A stretch of 64,000 nt of DNA from Clostridiales bacterium. Its GTDB lineage: Bacteria; Bacillota; Clostridia; Oscillospirales; Acutalibacteraceae. A program made the translations under genes and the position numbers. Below, in pieces: positions 18,505 to 26,701 of this stretch; position 1 is the first letter of the stretch, and each line of letters begins with the position of its first letter. The stretch is taken from positions 16,913 to 80,912 of the forward strand of contig JAJQIJ010000013.1 in NCBI GenBank assembly GCA_021199275.1. Direction: 5' to 3'. The notes beneath the pieces were generated by a model. That model did not search any database and had not been told where the DNA came from. It saw only the letters and a program-made list of their open reading frames with translations.

Positions 18505-18542
18505 AAAAAAAGCGCATGTCCCGATTTGGACTTACGCTTTTT
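18505..18542. terminator. Terminator-like hairpin between divergent promoters
   Basis: AAAAAGCG pairs with CGCTTTTT, with an inner GTCC/GGAC stem; A and T tracts lie on both sides. It sits between the atp and proS promoters, downstream of neither. It may insulate them or mark a small transcript not otherwise visible. A CCGGCATGCCGG palindrome is adjacent (18489-18500). The rest of 18265-18765 holds only the two promoters. Confidence 0.5.
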
Positions 18543-18621
18543 CTGCCGCACAACTATTGTATTTTAGCACCCGCTTTTAATTTTGTCAAGAATTTTTCAA
18601 CGCTTAAAAATAAAAAAAGTA

Positions 18622-18650
18622 TTGCCATGCGGGCATTTTTGCTCTATAAT
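18622..18650 (+). promoter_or_regulatory. Promoter of proS-galE
   Basis: TTGCCA and TATAAT are 17 bases apart. Because this promoter lies inside the track's upstream extension of proS (from 18583), the extension cannot be translated from this transcript. That supports the ATG at 18766. Confidence 0.75.
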
Positions 18651-18765
18651 GTTTGACAAGATAATAAAAAAGCGCGCCGAACACACGGGGCTTGATTTTA
18701 AGCAAAATCGCCCGCCGTGCCGGCGCTTAACGAAACGCAAAATTTACGGAAGGGTTTTCAGGGCT

Positions 18766-20208
18766 ATGGCAGACAAGCAAAAGAAAATGGTTGAAAGCAT
18801 TACGTCTATGGACGAAGACTTTGCAAAATGGTATACCGACATATGCAAAAAAGCCGAACTTATTGAATATACAAGCGTAAAAGGCTGCATGGTTATAAGG
18901 CCTTACGGCTATGCTATATGGGAAAATATTCAGCGCATTCTTGACTCTATGTTTAAAGAACTGGGGCATGAAAACGTGTGCATGCCCATGTTTATTCCCG
19001 AAAGCCTGTTGCAAAAGGAAAAAGACCATGTTGAGGGCTTTGCCCCGGAATGCGCATGGGTAACAATGGGCGGCGACGAAAAGCTGGAAGAAAGGCTGTG
19101 CGTGCGCCCGACTTCCGAAACGCTTTTTTGCGAACATTTTAAAAATGTGGTGCATTCTTACCGCGATTTGCCAAAGCTCTATAACCAATGGGTGTCTGTG
19201 GTGCGCTGGGAAAAGACAACGCGCCCGTTTCTGCGTTCACGCGAATTTCTGTGGCAAGAGGGGCACACGCTTCACGCAACTGCACAAGAGGCTGTTGAAG
19301 AAACTGAAAGAATGCTGAACGTTTACGCAGATTTCTGCCGTGATTACCTTGCAATGCCTGTAATAAAGGGGCAAAAAACAGACAGCGATAAATTTGCCGG
19401 CGCAGAGCGCACATATTGCATTGAAGCCCTGATGCATGACGGTAAAGCGCTTCAGGCTGCCACCAGCCATTATTTCGGAGACGGCTTTGCAAGGGCTTTT
19501 GAAATTCAGTTTTCAGACAGGGAAAACAAGCTTTGCTACCCCCACCAGACTTCATGGGGCGCAACAACCAGGTTAATAGGCGCCGTAATAATGACTCATG
19601 GCGACGACAACGGGCTGGTGCTGCCGCCGGCAGTGGCGCCGGTGCAGGTAATGGTGGTGCCTGTTGCGCAGCACAAGGCCGGTGTGCTTGACAGGGCGCA
19701 TGAGCTCACCGCAGAACTTAAAAAAATTTGCCGCGCCAAAATTGACGACTCTGACAATTCGCCGGGCTGGAAATTTGCCGAATACGAAATGAAGGGCGTG
19801 CCCGTAAGGGTTGAAATCGGCCCCAAGGACATAGAAATGAACCAATGCGTTGTGGTAACGCGCCACAACAGGGAAAAATGTGTGGTGCCTCTTGACAAAA
19901 TCAGCGAAATAATTCCCCAAAAGCTTAGCGAAGTGCACGCCGGAATTTACCAAAAAGCCCTTGAAAACATGCAAAGGCGCACCTATTGCTGCAAGAGCAC
20001 AGACGAAATCATAAAAGTGCTTAACGAAAACGGGGACGGTTTTGTAAAGGCCATGTGGTGCGGCAGCGAAGAATGTGAAGACAAGGTAAAGGAAATCACC
20101 GGGGTCGGCTCACGCTGTATTCCGTTTGACGAAGAGGAAATTTCAGAAAAATGCGTTTGCTGCGGCAAGCCGGCAAGGCATATGCTTTACTGGGGCAAGG
20201 CATACTAA
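18766..20208 (+). CDS. proS: Prolyl-tRNA synthetase, archaeal/eukaryal (ProS3) type
   Basis: This enzyme charges tRNA-Pro with proline. It is the short class II form of about 480 aa with no bacterial editing insertion. Motif 2 appears in [22 protein letters not shown] and motif 3 in [16 protein letters not shown]-terminal domain with four cysteines (CVCCGKPA and upstream) matches the zinc-binding tail of this type. The start was moved from 18583 to the ATG of MADKQKK because the promoter overlaps the upstream part. It is co-transcribed with galE 20 bases downstream. Confidence 0.95.
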   Translation: MADKQKKMVESITSMDEDFAKWYTDICKKAELIEYTSVKGCMVIRPYGYAIWENIQRILDSMFKELGHENVCMPMFIPESLLQKEKDHVEGFAPECAWVTMGGDEKLEERLCVRPTSETLFCEHFKNVVHSYRDLPKLYNQWVSVVRWEKTTRPFLRSREFLWQEGHTLHATAQEAVEETERMLNVYADFCRDYLAMPVIKGQKTDSDKFAGAERTYCIEALMHDGKALQAATSHYFGDGFARAFEIQFSDRENKLCYPHQTSWGATTRLIGAVIMTHGDDNGLVLPPAVAPVQVMVVPVAQHKAGVLDRAHELTAELKKICRAKIDDSDNSPGWKFAEYEMKGVPVRVEIGPKDIEMNQCVVVTRHNREKCVVPLDKISEIIPQKLSEVHAGIYQKALENMQRRTYCCKSTDEIIKVLNENGDGFVKAMWCGSEECEDKVKEITGVGSRCIPFDEEEISEKCVCCGKPARHMLYWGKAY

Positions 20209-20227
20209 AATAAAGGGGTGTAAAATT

Positions 20228-21244
20228 ATGGCAATTTTAGTAACCGGCGGGCTGGGGTATATAGGCTCGCACACGGCGGTGGAACTTATGAGAGCAGGCA
20301 AGGAAATTGTTGTGCTTGACAACCTTTACAACTGCAAAAAAAGCTCTTACAGCAGAATAAAGGCGCTCACCGGCAGGGATTTTCCTTTTTATGAATGCGA
20401 CATAAGAGACCGCAAGGGGCTTGAAGAAATTTTCGCCAAAGAAAAAATTGACTGCGTAATTCATTTCGCAGGGCTAAAAGCTGTGGGTGAAAGCGTGCAA
20501 AAGCCGCTTGAATATTTTGACAATAACGTAAACGGCACTCTTGTTTTGCTTGACGTTATGAAAAGGTGCGGCTGCAAAAAAATTGTGTTTTCATCTTCCG
20601 CCACGGTATACGGCGTTGAAAATAAATCGCCGCTTACGGAAGACATGAAAGTCGGCGGCGTTACAAACCCATATGGCAGAACGAAATATATGATTGAATG
20701 CATTTTGCAGGACTTATATAAGTCTGATAATGAGTGGAGCATATGCCTTTTGCGCTATTTCAACCCAATCGGCGCGCACAAAAGCGGCACCATGGGCGAA
20801 GACCCGAACGGGCTGCCAAACAACCTGATGCCATATATTACGCAGGTTGCAATAGGCAAGCTTGACCACCTTAATGTATACGGCAATGATTACGACACGC
20901 CTGACGGCACCGGAGTGCGCGACTATATTCATGTTGTTGACCTGGCACTGGGCCATGTAAAGGCAGTTGAAAAGGCGGCAGACGAAAGCGGGCTGTTTAT
21001 ATATAATCTCGGCACCGGAAAGGGCTACAGTGTGCTGGACGTTGTAAACGCATTTGAAAAAGCGTCAGGCGTAAAGATTAAATATGAAATATGCCCACGC
21101 CGCGCGGGCGACCTGGACACATGCTATTCTGACCCCTCTAAGGCCCGGCGCGAGCTTGGCTGGCAGGCAGAGCGCGGCATAGTTGAAATGTGCGAAGATT
21201 CCTGGCGCTGGCAGAGCAATAACCCCAACGGGTACCCTGACTAA
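20228..21244 (+). CDS. galE: UDP-glucose 4-epimerase
   Basis: This NAD-dependent short-chain dehydrogenase interconverts UDP-glucose and UDP-galactose. The 338-aa protein opens MAILVTGGLGYIGSHTAVEL (Rossmann GxxGxxG). It has the catalytic Ser/Tyr pair in FSSSATVYG and NPYGRTK, and the GalE signature LRYFNPIGAH. The start at 20228 follows AAAGGGG; the track start inside proS is not supported. No other Leloir genes are nearby, so it probably supplies UDP-galactose for surface polymers. Confidence 0.95.
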   Translation: MAILVTGGLGYIGSHTAVELMRAGKEIVVLDNLYNCKKSSYSRIKALTGRDFPFYECDIRDRKGLEEIFAKEKIDCVIHFAGLKAVGESVQKPLEYFDNNVNGTLVLLDVMKRCGCKKIVFSSSATVYGVENKSPLTEDMKVGGVTNPYGRTKYMIECILQDLYKSDNEWSICLLRYFNPIGAHKSGTMGEDPNGLPNNLMPYITQVAIGKLDHLNVYGNDYDTPDGTGVRDYIHVVDLALGHVKAVEKAADESGLFIYNLGTGKGYSVLDVVNAFEKASGVKIKYEICPRRAGDLDTCYSDPSKARRELGWQAERGIVEMCEDSWRWQSNNPNGYPD

Positions 21245-21279
21245 AAAATTAAACACCCGAAAAGGGCGAAAAGCCAAAA

Positions 21280-21308
21280 CCGCCGTGCAAATGCACGGCG
21301 GTTTTTTT
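21280..21308 (+). terminator. Terminator of proS-galE
   Basis: CCGCCGTGC and GCACGGCGG pair around AAAT and are followed by seven T. Confidence 0.95.
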
Positions 21309-21310
21309 AT

Positions 21311-21400
21311 TTAATAAGGGCTTGAGAGTTATTCAACTTGGGCGACAGCCGCTGCCGCCGCCCCCCGGCGGGAAATTGTGCTGCTGCTGCCGACAAAACC
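21311..21400. repeat. Dispersed intergenic repeat, copy E (partial)
   Basis: It begins TTAATAAGGGCTTGAGAG, almost identical to the start of copy B, and continues through the central CGACAGCCGCTGCCG hairpin to about 21385, where similarity fades. The ATAACTTAG end is absent here. A copy carrying only that end lies at 21716-21793, on the other side of the small gene. Confidence 0.65.
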
Positions 21401-21437
21401 AAGCGGCTAAAGCATACTATAGAAACCGGGGGCAGCT

Positions 21438-21695
21438 TCATTTAATTACAATAACGGCTATTATTATATCTATTACAAACATAAAAAGGGCAATGACGCC
21501 CGCAACAGCAGACTTTTTGCCAAGCTCTTTTATTTCAGCGGGGCAGTCTTTCATTTTTGCATTAATAACTGCGGGCACAACAATGCCTATAACGCCAAAG
21601 GCAGGGCAAATGCCTATTGTGCACACCCCTATTATTGAACTTATAAACGCAAATCGCGAAAGTCTGTATAAAATGTCATTACTGTTGTCTTGCAT
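21438..21695 (-). CDS. Small two-helix membrane protein, DUF4190-like
   Basis: The 85-aa protein has two hydrophobic segments (FAFISSIIGVCTIGICPAFGVIGIVV and VAGVIALFMFVIDIIIAVIVI) separated by a short charged loop containing KELGKKSA. This layout is like DUF4190-type small membrane proteins, but the match is by shape only. AAGGAAA lies before the ATG. It is bracketed by two partial copies of the dispersed repeat, so it may have been inserted into, or captured by, repeat sequence. Function unknown. Confidence 0.6.
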   Translation of the reverse strand: MQDNSNDILYRLSRFAFISSIIGVCTIGICPAFGVIGIVVPAVINAKMKDCPAEIKELGKKSAVAGVIALFMFVIDIIIAVIVIK

Positions 21696-21715
21696 TTTGT
21701 TTTTTCCTTTCTGTG

Positions 21716-21793
21716 TAACAAAGGCTTACCTGTAATTGAGCGTGGCAAGAGCCGGCAAAGCTGCCGCCACGGGCCGGCGCTGGGCTAAGTTAT
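21716..21793. repeat. Dispersed intergenic repeat, copy D (shortened, 78 bp)
   Basis: It has the CTAAGTTAT end (ATAACTTAG on the minus strand), a degenerate AAGGCTTACCTGTAATTGAGCGTGGC start, and a GC-rich centre. Its TAG is the stop codon of the ECF substrate-binding gene, so that protein ends in Ile-Thr encoded by the repeat. Confidence 0.6.
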
Positions 21794-22474
21794 TTCATAT
21801 TTAATAATGATTCTGTCAAGCTTTTTAATAAACGGCTTGCCCAGCAGAAAAAGAAACAGCGCGGTTGCGCCTGCAAACACCGCGTTAAACGGCATGCCTG
21901 CGGCATATACTGCCAAAACGGACTCAAGGCTTGGCTTTTGTACTATAATAAGCACGGTGCACAAATCAACAATAAGCCCGTAAAATATAAACACCAGCAA
22001 AAAGCCGCATATTGCCAGGCCGATTTTTGTAATTTTTACATGTTTGAAAATAACGCCCGCCAGAAAGCCTATTGTTCCGAGCGCCACCATTTGAAACGGA
22101 GTCCATATTCCCTGGCCGAAAAGAAAATTTGAAATAAAAGCCGAAAATGCGCCTATAACATAGCCCCTGCGCGCGCCCATGCCGGCCCCAGAGCAAATCA
22201 CAACCGCCGCTATGGGCTTAAACTGCGGCACATAATAAAACACGGCGCGTGAAACAACCCCAAGCGCAATAAGCACGGCCATAAGCGCAAGCTCGCGCGA
22301 CTTTATTTTTTTGCTTTCGACACTGAAAAGAAACGGCAGCGCAGATATAGCCAGCACCATTGCCGAAACAAGATAATAAGAAGTGGCGGCTGAAAAAAAT
22401 ATTTGCCACAAAATTATTATTGCAAGAGACAAAATAATTGCCCCGAAAGACAATATTTGCGCATTTCTTTTCAT
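21785..22474 (-). CDS. ECF transporter S component, probably cobalamin-type (CbrT-like)
   Basis: The 229-aa integral membrane protein has six or so hydrophobic segments and the S-component pattern (RELALMAVLIALGVVSRAVFYYVPQFKPIAAVV, then GARRGYVIGAFSAFISNFLFGQGIWTPFQMVALG). The ATG at 22474 has GGAAAGGCGG before it; the track's longer start lacks this. It follows genes for the ECF ATPase and EcfT and a corrinoid adenosyltransferase. This points to vitamin B12 or a precursor as substrate, as for CbrT. The substrate is inferred from context. Its last two residues and stop come from a repeat. Confidence 0.8.
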   Translation of the reverse strand: MKRNAQILSFGAIILSLAIIILWQIFFSAATSYYLVSAMVLAISALPFLFSVESKKIKSRELALMAVLIALGVVSRAVFYYVPQFKPIAAVVICSGAGMGARRGYVIGAFSAFISNFLFGQGIWTPFQMVALGTIGFLAGVIFKHVKITKIGLAICGFLLVFIFYGLIVDLCTVLIIVQKPSLESVLAVYAAGMPFNAVFAGATALFLFLLGKPFIKKLDRIIIKYEIT

Positions 22475-22562
22475 CACACACCGCCTTTCCGTAAAACAAT
22501 GGTAATTAAACACACCCGCACACAGCCTGCCGCCGGTTGCGGCTTAAAGCCAATTGGCACAA

Positions 22563-22697
22563 TTCAATAAGGGCTTGAGAGTTATTTAACATTGGGGAGG
22601 CAGCCGCTGCCGCCCCCAGCGGCAGATTGTAATAACCGCTTCTTCAAAATCAGACCCCGCCGCCTGTAGAAGCGGGGGACATTTCCCCCTAAGTTAT
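22563..22697 (-). repeat. Dispersed intergenic repeat, copy B (135 bp)
   Basis: On the minus strand it begins ATAACTTAGGGGGAAATGTCCCC and ends AAGCCCTTATTGAA, aligning with copy A over the whole 135 bp. The stop codon of the ECF ATPase gene (TAA) lies in its first bases. The centre contains a perfect GGCAGC/GCTGCC hairpin. Confidence 0.85.
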
Positions 22698-24181
22698 TTT
22701 TCGTTTAAAACACCGGCTATGTCATTAGTGCTGACCGCCCTGCCTGAGCTCAGCCGTGCAAGGGCTGTGGTGTACATGTCAAATGACGAAAAATAGCGTT
22801 TCGGCGTTTGTGTGCACATAATTTCGCCGCCGAAAATAAGAGAAACAAAGTCTGCATATTTTGCGGCAAATTCCAAATCATGCAAGGCAATAACAATTGT
22901 TTTGCCGCTGTCTGCCAGACTATGCAGCATTTCGGCAAGTTCGCGTTTAAACACGGCGTCAATACTTTTTGTGGGCTCGTCCAGCAGCAAAATATCCGCC
23001 CCGCTATTTACCACCTTTGCAAGCGCAAGGCGCTGCTGTTCGCCAACGCTCAAATCAAACGGCGAACGCTCTGCAAGCCCGTCAAGCAAAAATTCTTTCA
23101 AAACAGCATTACTTCCCGCCTCCTGCAAAACGGTGTCATGCAAAAAAAGGGTTTTTATGTTTTGCGGCAAATAGGCGGTTTTTCCGCTTACCTTTATTTT
23201 GCCACAGCTGCATTTCAGCACAGACGAAAGACATTTTAACAGCGTTGTTTTTCCGGTGCCGTTTGCGCCGACTATTGCATTTATTTTACCGGCATATGCT
23301 TTAAAATTAAGTTCTGAAAGCACGCTGCTGCCCTTTTCATATGCAAAAGAAATATGCTTTGCCGAAACGGCGGCGGCGCATTTTTCAGCTGCCTGTTCGC
23401 TTTCTTTATAAACCAACATGCCCGCGCTTTTTTTTGCCGCTGAAAAATCAACCGGGTGACCCGGCAAGACAAGGCTATATGGCGGCAAAATGTCTTTCAT
23501 GTCTTCATCATTTTCAACAAGAAAATCTGCCGCCGCCTGCCCAGGCAGGCAAAATTTAAGCCGCCCGGAATCAAGCAGGGCCACTTTATCTGCCGCCGCC
23601 ATAAGAGCGCCTGCGCGGTGTTCCGCAATAACAACGGTAATGCCGGCTTCGCGCCGCAGCTTTAAAACAGTGTTTATAAAAAGCTCTGCCGAAACCGGGT
23701 CCAGCTGCGACGTGGGCTCGTCCAGCAGCAAAATATCCGGCGAGGAGCTCATTACACAGGCAAGGCTCAGCATTTGCTTTGTGCCGCCCGAAAGCACGGA
23801 CGTTTTACTGTCAATAACGTCTGTAAGGTTAAAATAATTAGCCGCTTCGGCAATTTTGCAAAGCACTTTCTTTCTGTCATAGCCCATATTAGACGGCAAA
23901 AACGCCAGCTCGCCGAAAACTGTGTCTGTTATAATATTACTTTCCACATGCTGGTTTAAAATTGCCGTGTTTTCTGTGTTTGTGCTGACTTCACCGCTGA
24001 TTATGCCATGGGGCGCGGCTTCTTTTTTCAGCAGCTGTAAAAGGGTTGATTTGCCGCTGCCCGATTTTCCAATCAGCAGGCACAGCTCGCCCTCTTCAAT
24101 TTCAAGGCTAACCCTGTCAAGTGCTTTTGCTTTACAGCCGGGGTATGTAAAGCTCAGCTCTTTAATTTCAATCTGAGCCAT
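22694..24181 (-). CDS. ECF transporter energizing ATPase, two ABC domains fused
   Basis: The 495-aa protein has two complete ABC cassettes. The first has Walker A GKSGSGKST, signature LSGGTKQ and Walker B ILLLDEPTSQLD. The second has GANGTGKTT, the signature variant LSVGEQQ and ILLLDEPTKSID. A fused pair replaces separate EcfA1/EcfA2. It starts inside the end of ecfT (28-base overlap), showing coupling. The C-terminus ends NEK, followed by a TAA contributed by repeat copy B. It powers uptake through EcfT and the downstream S component. Confidence 0.9.
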   Translation of the reverse strand: MAQIEIKELSFTYPGCKAKALDRVSLEIEEGELCLLIGKSGSGKSTLLQLLKKEAAPHGIISGEVSTNTENTAILNQHVESNIITDTVFGELAFLPSNMGYDRKKVLCKIAEAANYFNLTDVIDSKTSVLSGGTKQMLSLACVMSSSPDILLLDEPTSQLDPVSAELFINTVLKLRREAGITVVIAEHRAGALMAAADKVALLDSGRLKFCLPGQAAADFLVENDEDMKDILPPYSLVLPGHPVDFSAAKKSAGMLVYKESEQAAEKCAAAVSAKHISFAYEKGSSVLSELNFKAYAGKINAIVGANGTGKTTLLKCLSSVLKCSCGKIKVSGKTAYLPQNIKTLFLHDTVLQEAGSNAVLKEFLLDGLAERSPFDLSVGEQQRLALAKVVNSGADILLLDEPTKSIDAVFKRELAEMLHSLADSGKTIVIALHDLEFAAKYADFVSLIFGGEIMCTQTPKRYFSSFDMYTTALARLSSGRAVSTNDIAGVLNEK

Positions 24182-25014
24182 TTTTGCACCCCCTCTAAAA
24201 GTTCAATAAACACAGCGCAAAACGCCAAAACAAAAAAGCATGCTTCCTGGACATGGCTTTCATTTGCAAAAACGATTTTTTCGCTGTATTCAAAAGCCGA
24301 ATAGCCACGGCCTTTCATAATGGCCAATATAATGAAAAGAAACAGAATTATTGCAAGCACCGCCGCGTCTTTAGCCTTAAAAGAATATCTTGAAAAAAAA
24401 GTTTTGTTTTTGTTTTCATAGCCCCTTTGGCGCATGGTGTCTGCGGTTTCAATGCTTTTTTCAAGGCTTATTGACACAAGCGCCGAAAATCTTTCGGCGG
24501 TGTTTTTAAGCCCCTTTACTTCATTGCCAATTCCGATTTGCGCCTCATTAATTTCGTCTGAACATTTTTTCATTAGCGGAATGAAACGCAATGTCATTGA
24601 AAAAAGCAGGGTTAAATTAGGAAATATTCTGCCAAACAGCGCAGTCAGCTTTTCGCCGGTAAAAACAATGTTGTAACAGGCAAACCATATTATTACCGCC
24701 GACATCATAACGCCAGTGCACAGCCCGTATATTAAGCATTCTGCCGTAAAGCTAATTTCCTTTACAGAAAACAGCACCGTTTCACCGTAACGGCAAAACA
24801 GCATGTTGAAAACACCCGCAATAAAAATAACGGGCAAAGCGAATTTCATAATAAACGAAACCGCCGCTTTACCCTTTAAAATAAAATAATATGAAGCCCC
24901 CGCTAAAAAAGACATTATAAGATAAACAGGGTTTATGTAAACAACGCTAAGCACGATAACAGCCATGAAAAAGGCAAAAATAACCACGGGGTGAAATTTT
25001 GAAAACGAGCCCAC
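24154..25014 (-). CDS. ecfT: ECF transporter transmembrane subunit EcfT
   Basis: The start was moved to GTG at 25014 because AAAGGGGGG lies 6 bases before it; the track start is inside the upstream gene. The 286-aa protein has about five hydrophobic segments (VVIFAFFMAVIVLSVVYI onward), then cytoplasmic coupling helices with the Ala-Arg-Gly-like motif ADTMRQRGYENKNK. This is the EcfT signature that contacts the ATPases. It lies between the adenosyltransferase and the ATPase genes. Confidence 0.88.
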   Translation of the reverse strand: MGSFSKFHPVVIFAFFMAVIVLSVVYINPVYLIMSFLAGASYYFILKGKAAVSFIMKFALPVIFIAGVFNMLFCRYGETVLFSVKEISFTAECLIYGLCTGVMMSAVIIWFACYNIVFTGEKLTALFGRIFPNLTLLFSMTLRFIPLMKKCSDEINEAQIGIGNEVKGLKNTAERFSALVSISLEKSIETADTMRQRGYENKNKTFFSRYSFKAKDAAVLAIILFLFIILAIMKGRGYSAFEYSEKIVFANESHVQEACFFVLAFCAVFIELLEGVQKWLRLKLKS

Positions 25015-25030
25015 GCCGCGCCCCCCTTTG

Positions 25031-25513
25031 TTAAAATTCAATGCCAAGCCTTGCCGGCTGCCCCTTGTCAAACGGGTGGCGTTCTTTTTCCATAAGGGTG
25101 ATATAATCTGCCCTGTCAAAAAGACTGCCGCAGCGGCTGTGCCCTGTAATTATATATTCACGCCCGTTATCAAACGGCAGCTCTGCCATTTCGCGGCTGT
25201 CAAGCAACGCCGCGGCGTCAAGCAGTTTGTCAAGCACAATAATGTCAAAATCAGAACTGAAAGCATAATTGAGCGCACGGCGCACCCACGCGGCGTATTC
25301 GCCCCTTTCGCTTTCGTTCATGTCATATAAAAATTTGACTTTGTCAGGGTTTTGATAAAACACTATGCCGCTGCCGGCATTTCTTTCATGTGAAGAGTTA
25401 TCTTTCAGAAAAGCAATAAACAAAGCCGTTTTTCCGGCGCCGAGCGCGCGCATGCATGCACCGAGCGCCGCGGTGGTTTTTCCCTTGCCGTTTCCGTAAT
25501 AAATTTGAATTAT
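25031..25513 (-). CDS. cobA: Corrinoid adenosyltransferase (CobA/CobO/BtuR), apparent AUA or AUU start
   Basis: The enzyme transfers the adenosyl group of ATP to cob(I)alamin. The track begins at an internal ATG, which would lose the P-loop. Extending the frame restores the family opening IIQIYYGNGKGKTTAALGACMRALGAGKT, giving about 160 aa. Upstream of this the frame meets TAA with no ATG, GTG or TTG, so translation must begin at ATA (25513) or ATT (25510). ATA overlaps the mreB stop as ATAA, the arrangement of coupled start-stop junctions, and AGGAGG lies 13 bases earlier. Later motifs DIIVLDKLLDA and ITGHSR fit the family. The ECF transporter genes follow. Confidence 0.8.
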   Translation of the reverse strand: MIQIYYGNGKGKTTAALGACMRALGAGKTALFIAFLKDNSSHERNAGSGIVFYQNPDKVKFLYDMNESERGEYAAWVRRALNYAFSSDFDIIVLDKLLDAAALLDSREMAELPFDNGREYIITGHSRCGSLFDRADYITLMEKERHPFDKGQPARLGIEF

Positions 25514-26538
25514 CTTGTGCGCACATCCTCCTTAGTTAAAAATCTATAGCCGTATTGGTCAAGAATATGCATTTTATTAAGCGCAATAAGCGTGCCCTTT
25601 GCTACACAAAGCTCTGCGCGCGGGGCTATGGTTACATCAAGCTGCAGGGCGTCTGCAAATAACCTGTCAATTCCGTAAATGTATGAACACCCGCCGGTCA
25701 ATATAACCGCGCCTGCCGTAATGTCAGACACCAGCTGCGGGGTGGTGCGTTCAAACAGCGCCACGGCTTCAAGCGCCAGTTCATTGTAAAGCTCTTTCAT
25801 GGCTTCATAAAGTTCATTTGCGGTTATTTCAACTGTTTTGGGCATGCCTGAAGCTCTGTCTCTGCCCTTTGCTTTCAAAATAATATCATCTTCCCGCGGC
25901 ACGGCGCTGCCTATATTTCGTTTGATTTCCTCTGCCGTGCGTTTTCCTATTAAAAGGTCATGCTCTTTTTGCATATATTTCATAATTTCGTCGTCAAACC
26001 TGGCGCCTGCTATGCTGGAAGCTTCAATTTGGCTCATGCTGCCCTGGCTTACAACCGCCATGTCTGTTGTGCCGGCGCCTATGTCAATTATAAACACGCC
26101 TGTTGGCAGCAAAGGGTCAACCCCCGCGCCGAAAGCGGCTGCAAGCGGCTCTTCAATAAGGCAAACGGAACGGGCGCCCGCAGAAATTATTACCGATATA
26201 AGAGTTCGGCGTTCAACATCTGTGTTAATTGACGAAACAGACGTTACCACACGCGGCTTAAAAATGCTTTTCTTAATTACCTTGTTTATGAAAAAGCGAA
26301 TCATCTGCTGCGCCATTGTGTAATCAGTGACTGCACCGTTTACAACCGGCTGAATTACCGAAACACCGCTTGGTTCGCGCCCTTCCAAATAATAGGCACG
26401 CCGCCCGGCATACAGTATTTTCTGCGTTTTATTGTCAAACGCAACATATGCCGGCTCGTTTACAACAACGCCCTTACCCGGCACTGCTATTACTATTGAG
26501 CTTGAACCTAAATCTATGCCTAAATCATATCCGAACAT
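25510..26538 (-). CDS. mreB: MreB/Mbl-type rod-shape actin homologue
   Basis: This actin-fold ATPase guides lateral cell-wall synthesis. The protein opens FGYDLGIDLGSSSIVIAV (phosphate 1) and has VFIIDIGAGTTDMAVVS (phosphate 2), EEPLAAAFGAG and AVILTGGCSYIYG (adenosine motif). The 342-aa length from the second ATG is normal; CGGGA lies 9 bases before it, while the first ATG (26547) touches that site. No mreC or mreD follows; instead it leads into the cobalamin genes, suggesting a stand-alone mreB/mbl paralogue. Confidence 0.9.
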   Translation of the reverse strand: MFGYDLGIDLGSSSIVIAVPGKGVVVNEPAYVAFDNKTQKILYAGRRAYYLEGREPSGVSVIQPVVNGAVTDYTMAQQMIRFFINKVIKKSIFKPRVVTSVSSINTDVERRTLISVIISAGARSVCLIEEPLAAAFGAGVDPLLPTGVFIIDIGAGTTDMAVVSQGSMSQIEASSIAGARFDDEIMKYMQKEHDLLIGKRTAEEIKRNIGSAVPREDDIILKAKGRDRASGMPKTVEITANELYEAMKELYNELALEAVALFERTTPQLVSDITAGAVILTGGCSYIYGIDRLFADALQLDVTIAPRAELCVAKGTLIALNKMHILDQYGYRFLTKEDVRTR

Positions 26539-26662
26539 AATGCTCATTCCCGAAATTTAATTTATTTAATGCTGTAATTGCCGCCGGGCCCAAGGCAAGG
26601 GCGAAAATGCCATAAATTCGCTTTAACGGCGCATTTTGGGCAGGCGCGGCTTGTTAAGTTAA

Positions 26663-26691
26663 ATGGTACTTCATTTGGCTGCCGTTGTCAA
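26663..26691 (-). promoter_or_regulatory. Promoter of the mreB-cobA-ecf group
   Basis: TTGACA and TACCAT are 17 bases apart on the minus strand, just after the recD2 stop. No cobalamin riboswitch was recognised in the following 120 bases, so the vitamin genes may be expressed from the mreB transcript. Confidence 0.65.
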
Positions 26692-26701
26692 GTAAAGGAA
26701 C

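Noticed and set aside
18583-18765. The ORF track's 61-residue N-terminal extension of proS
   Set aside because: A TTGCCA/TATAAT promoter lies inside it, and ProS of this type begins at the MADKQKK region.
26540-26700. Cobalamin riboswitch upstream of mreB-cobA
   Set aside because: No B12-box-like sequence or suitable leader length was found by eye.
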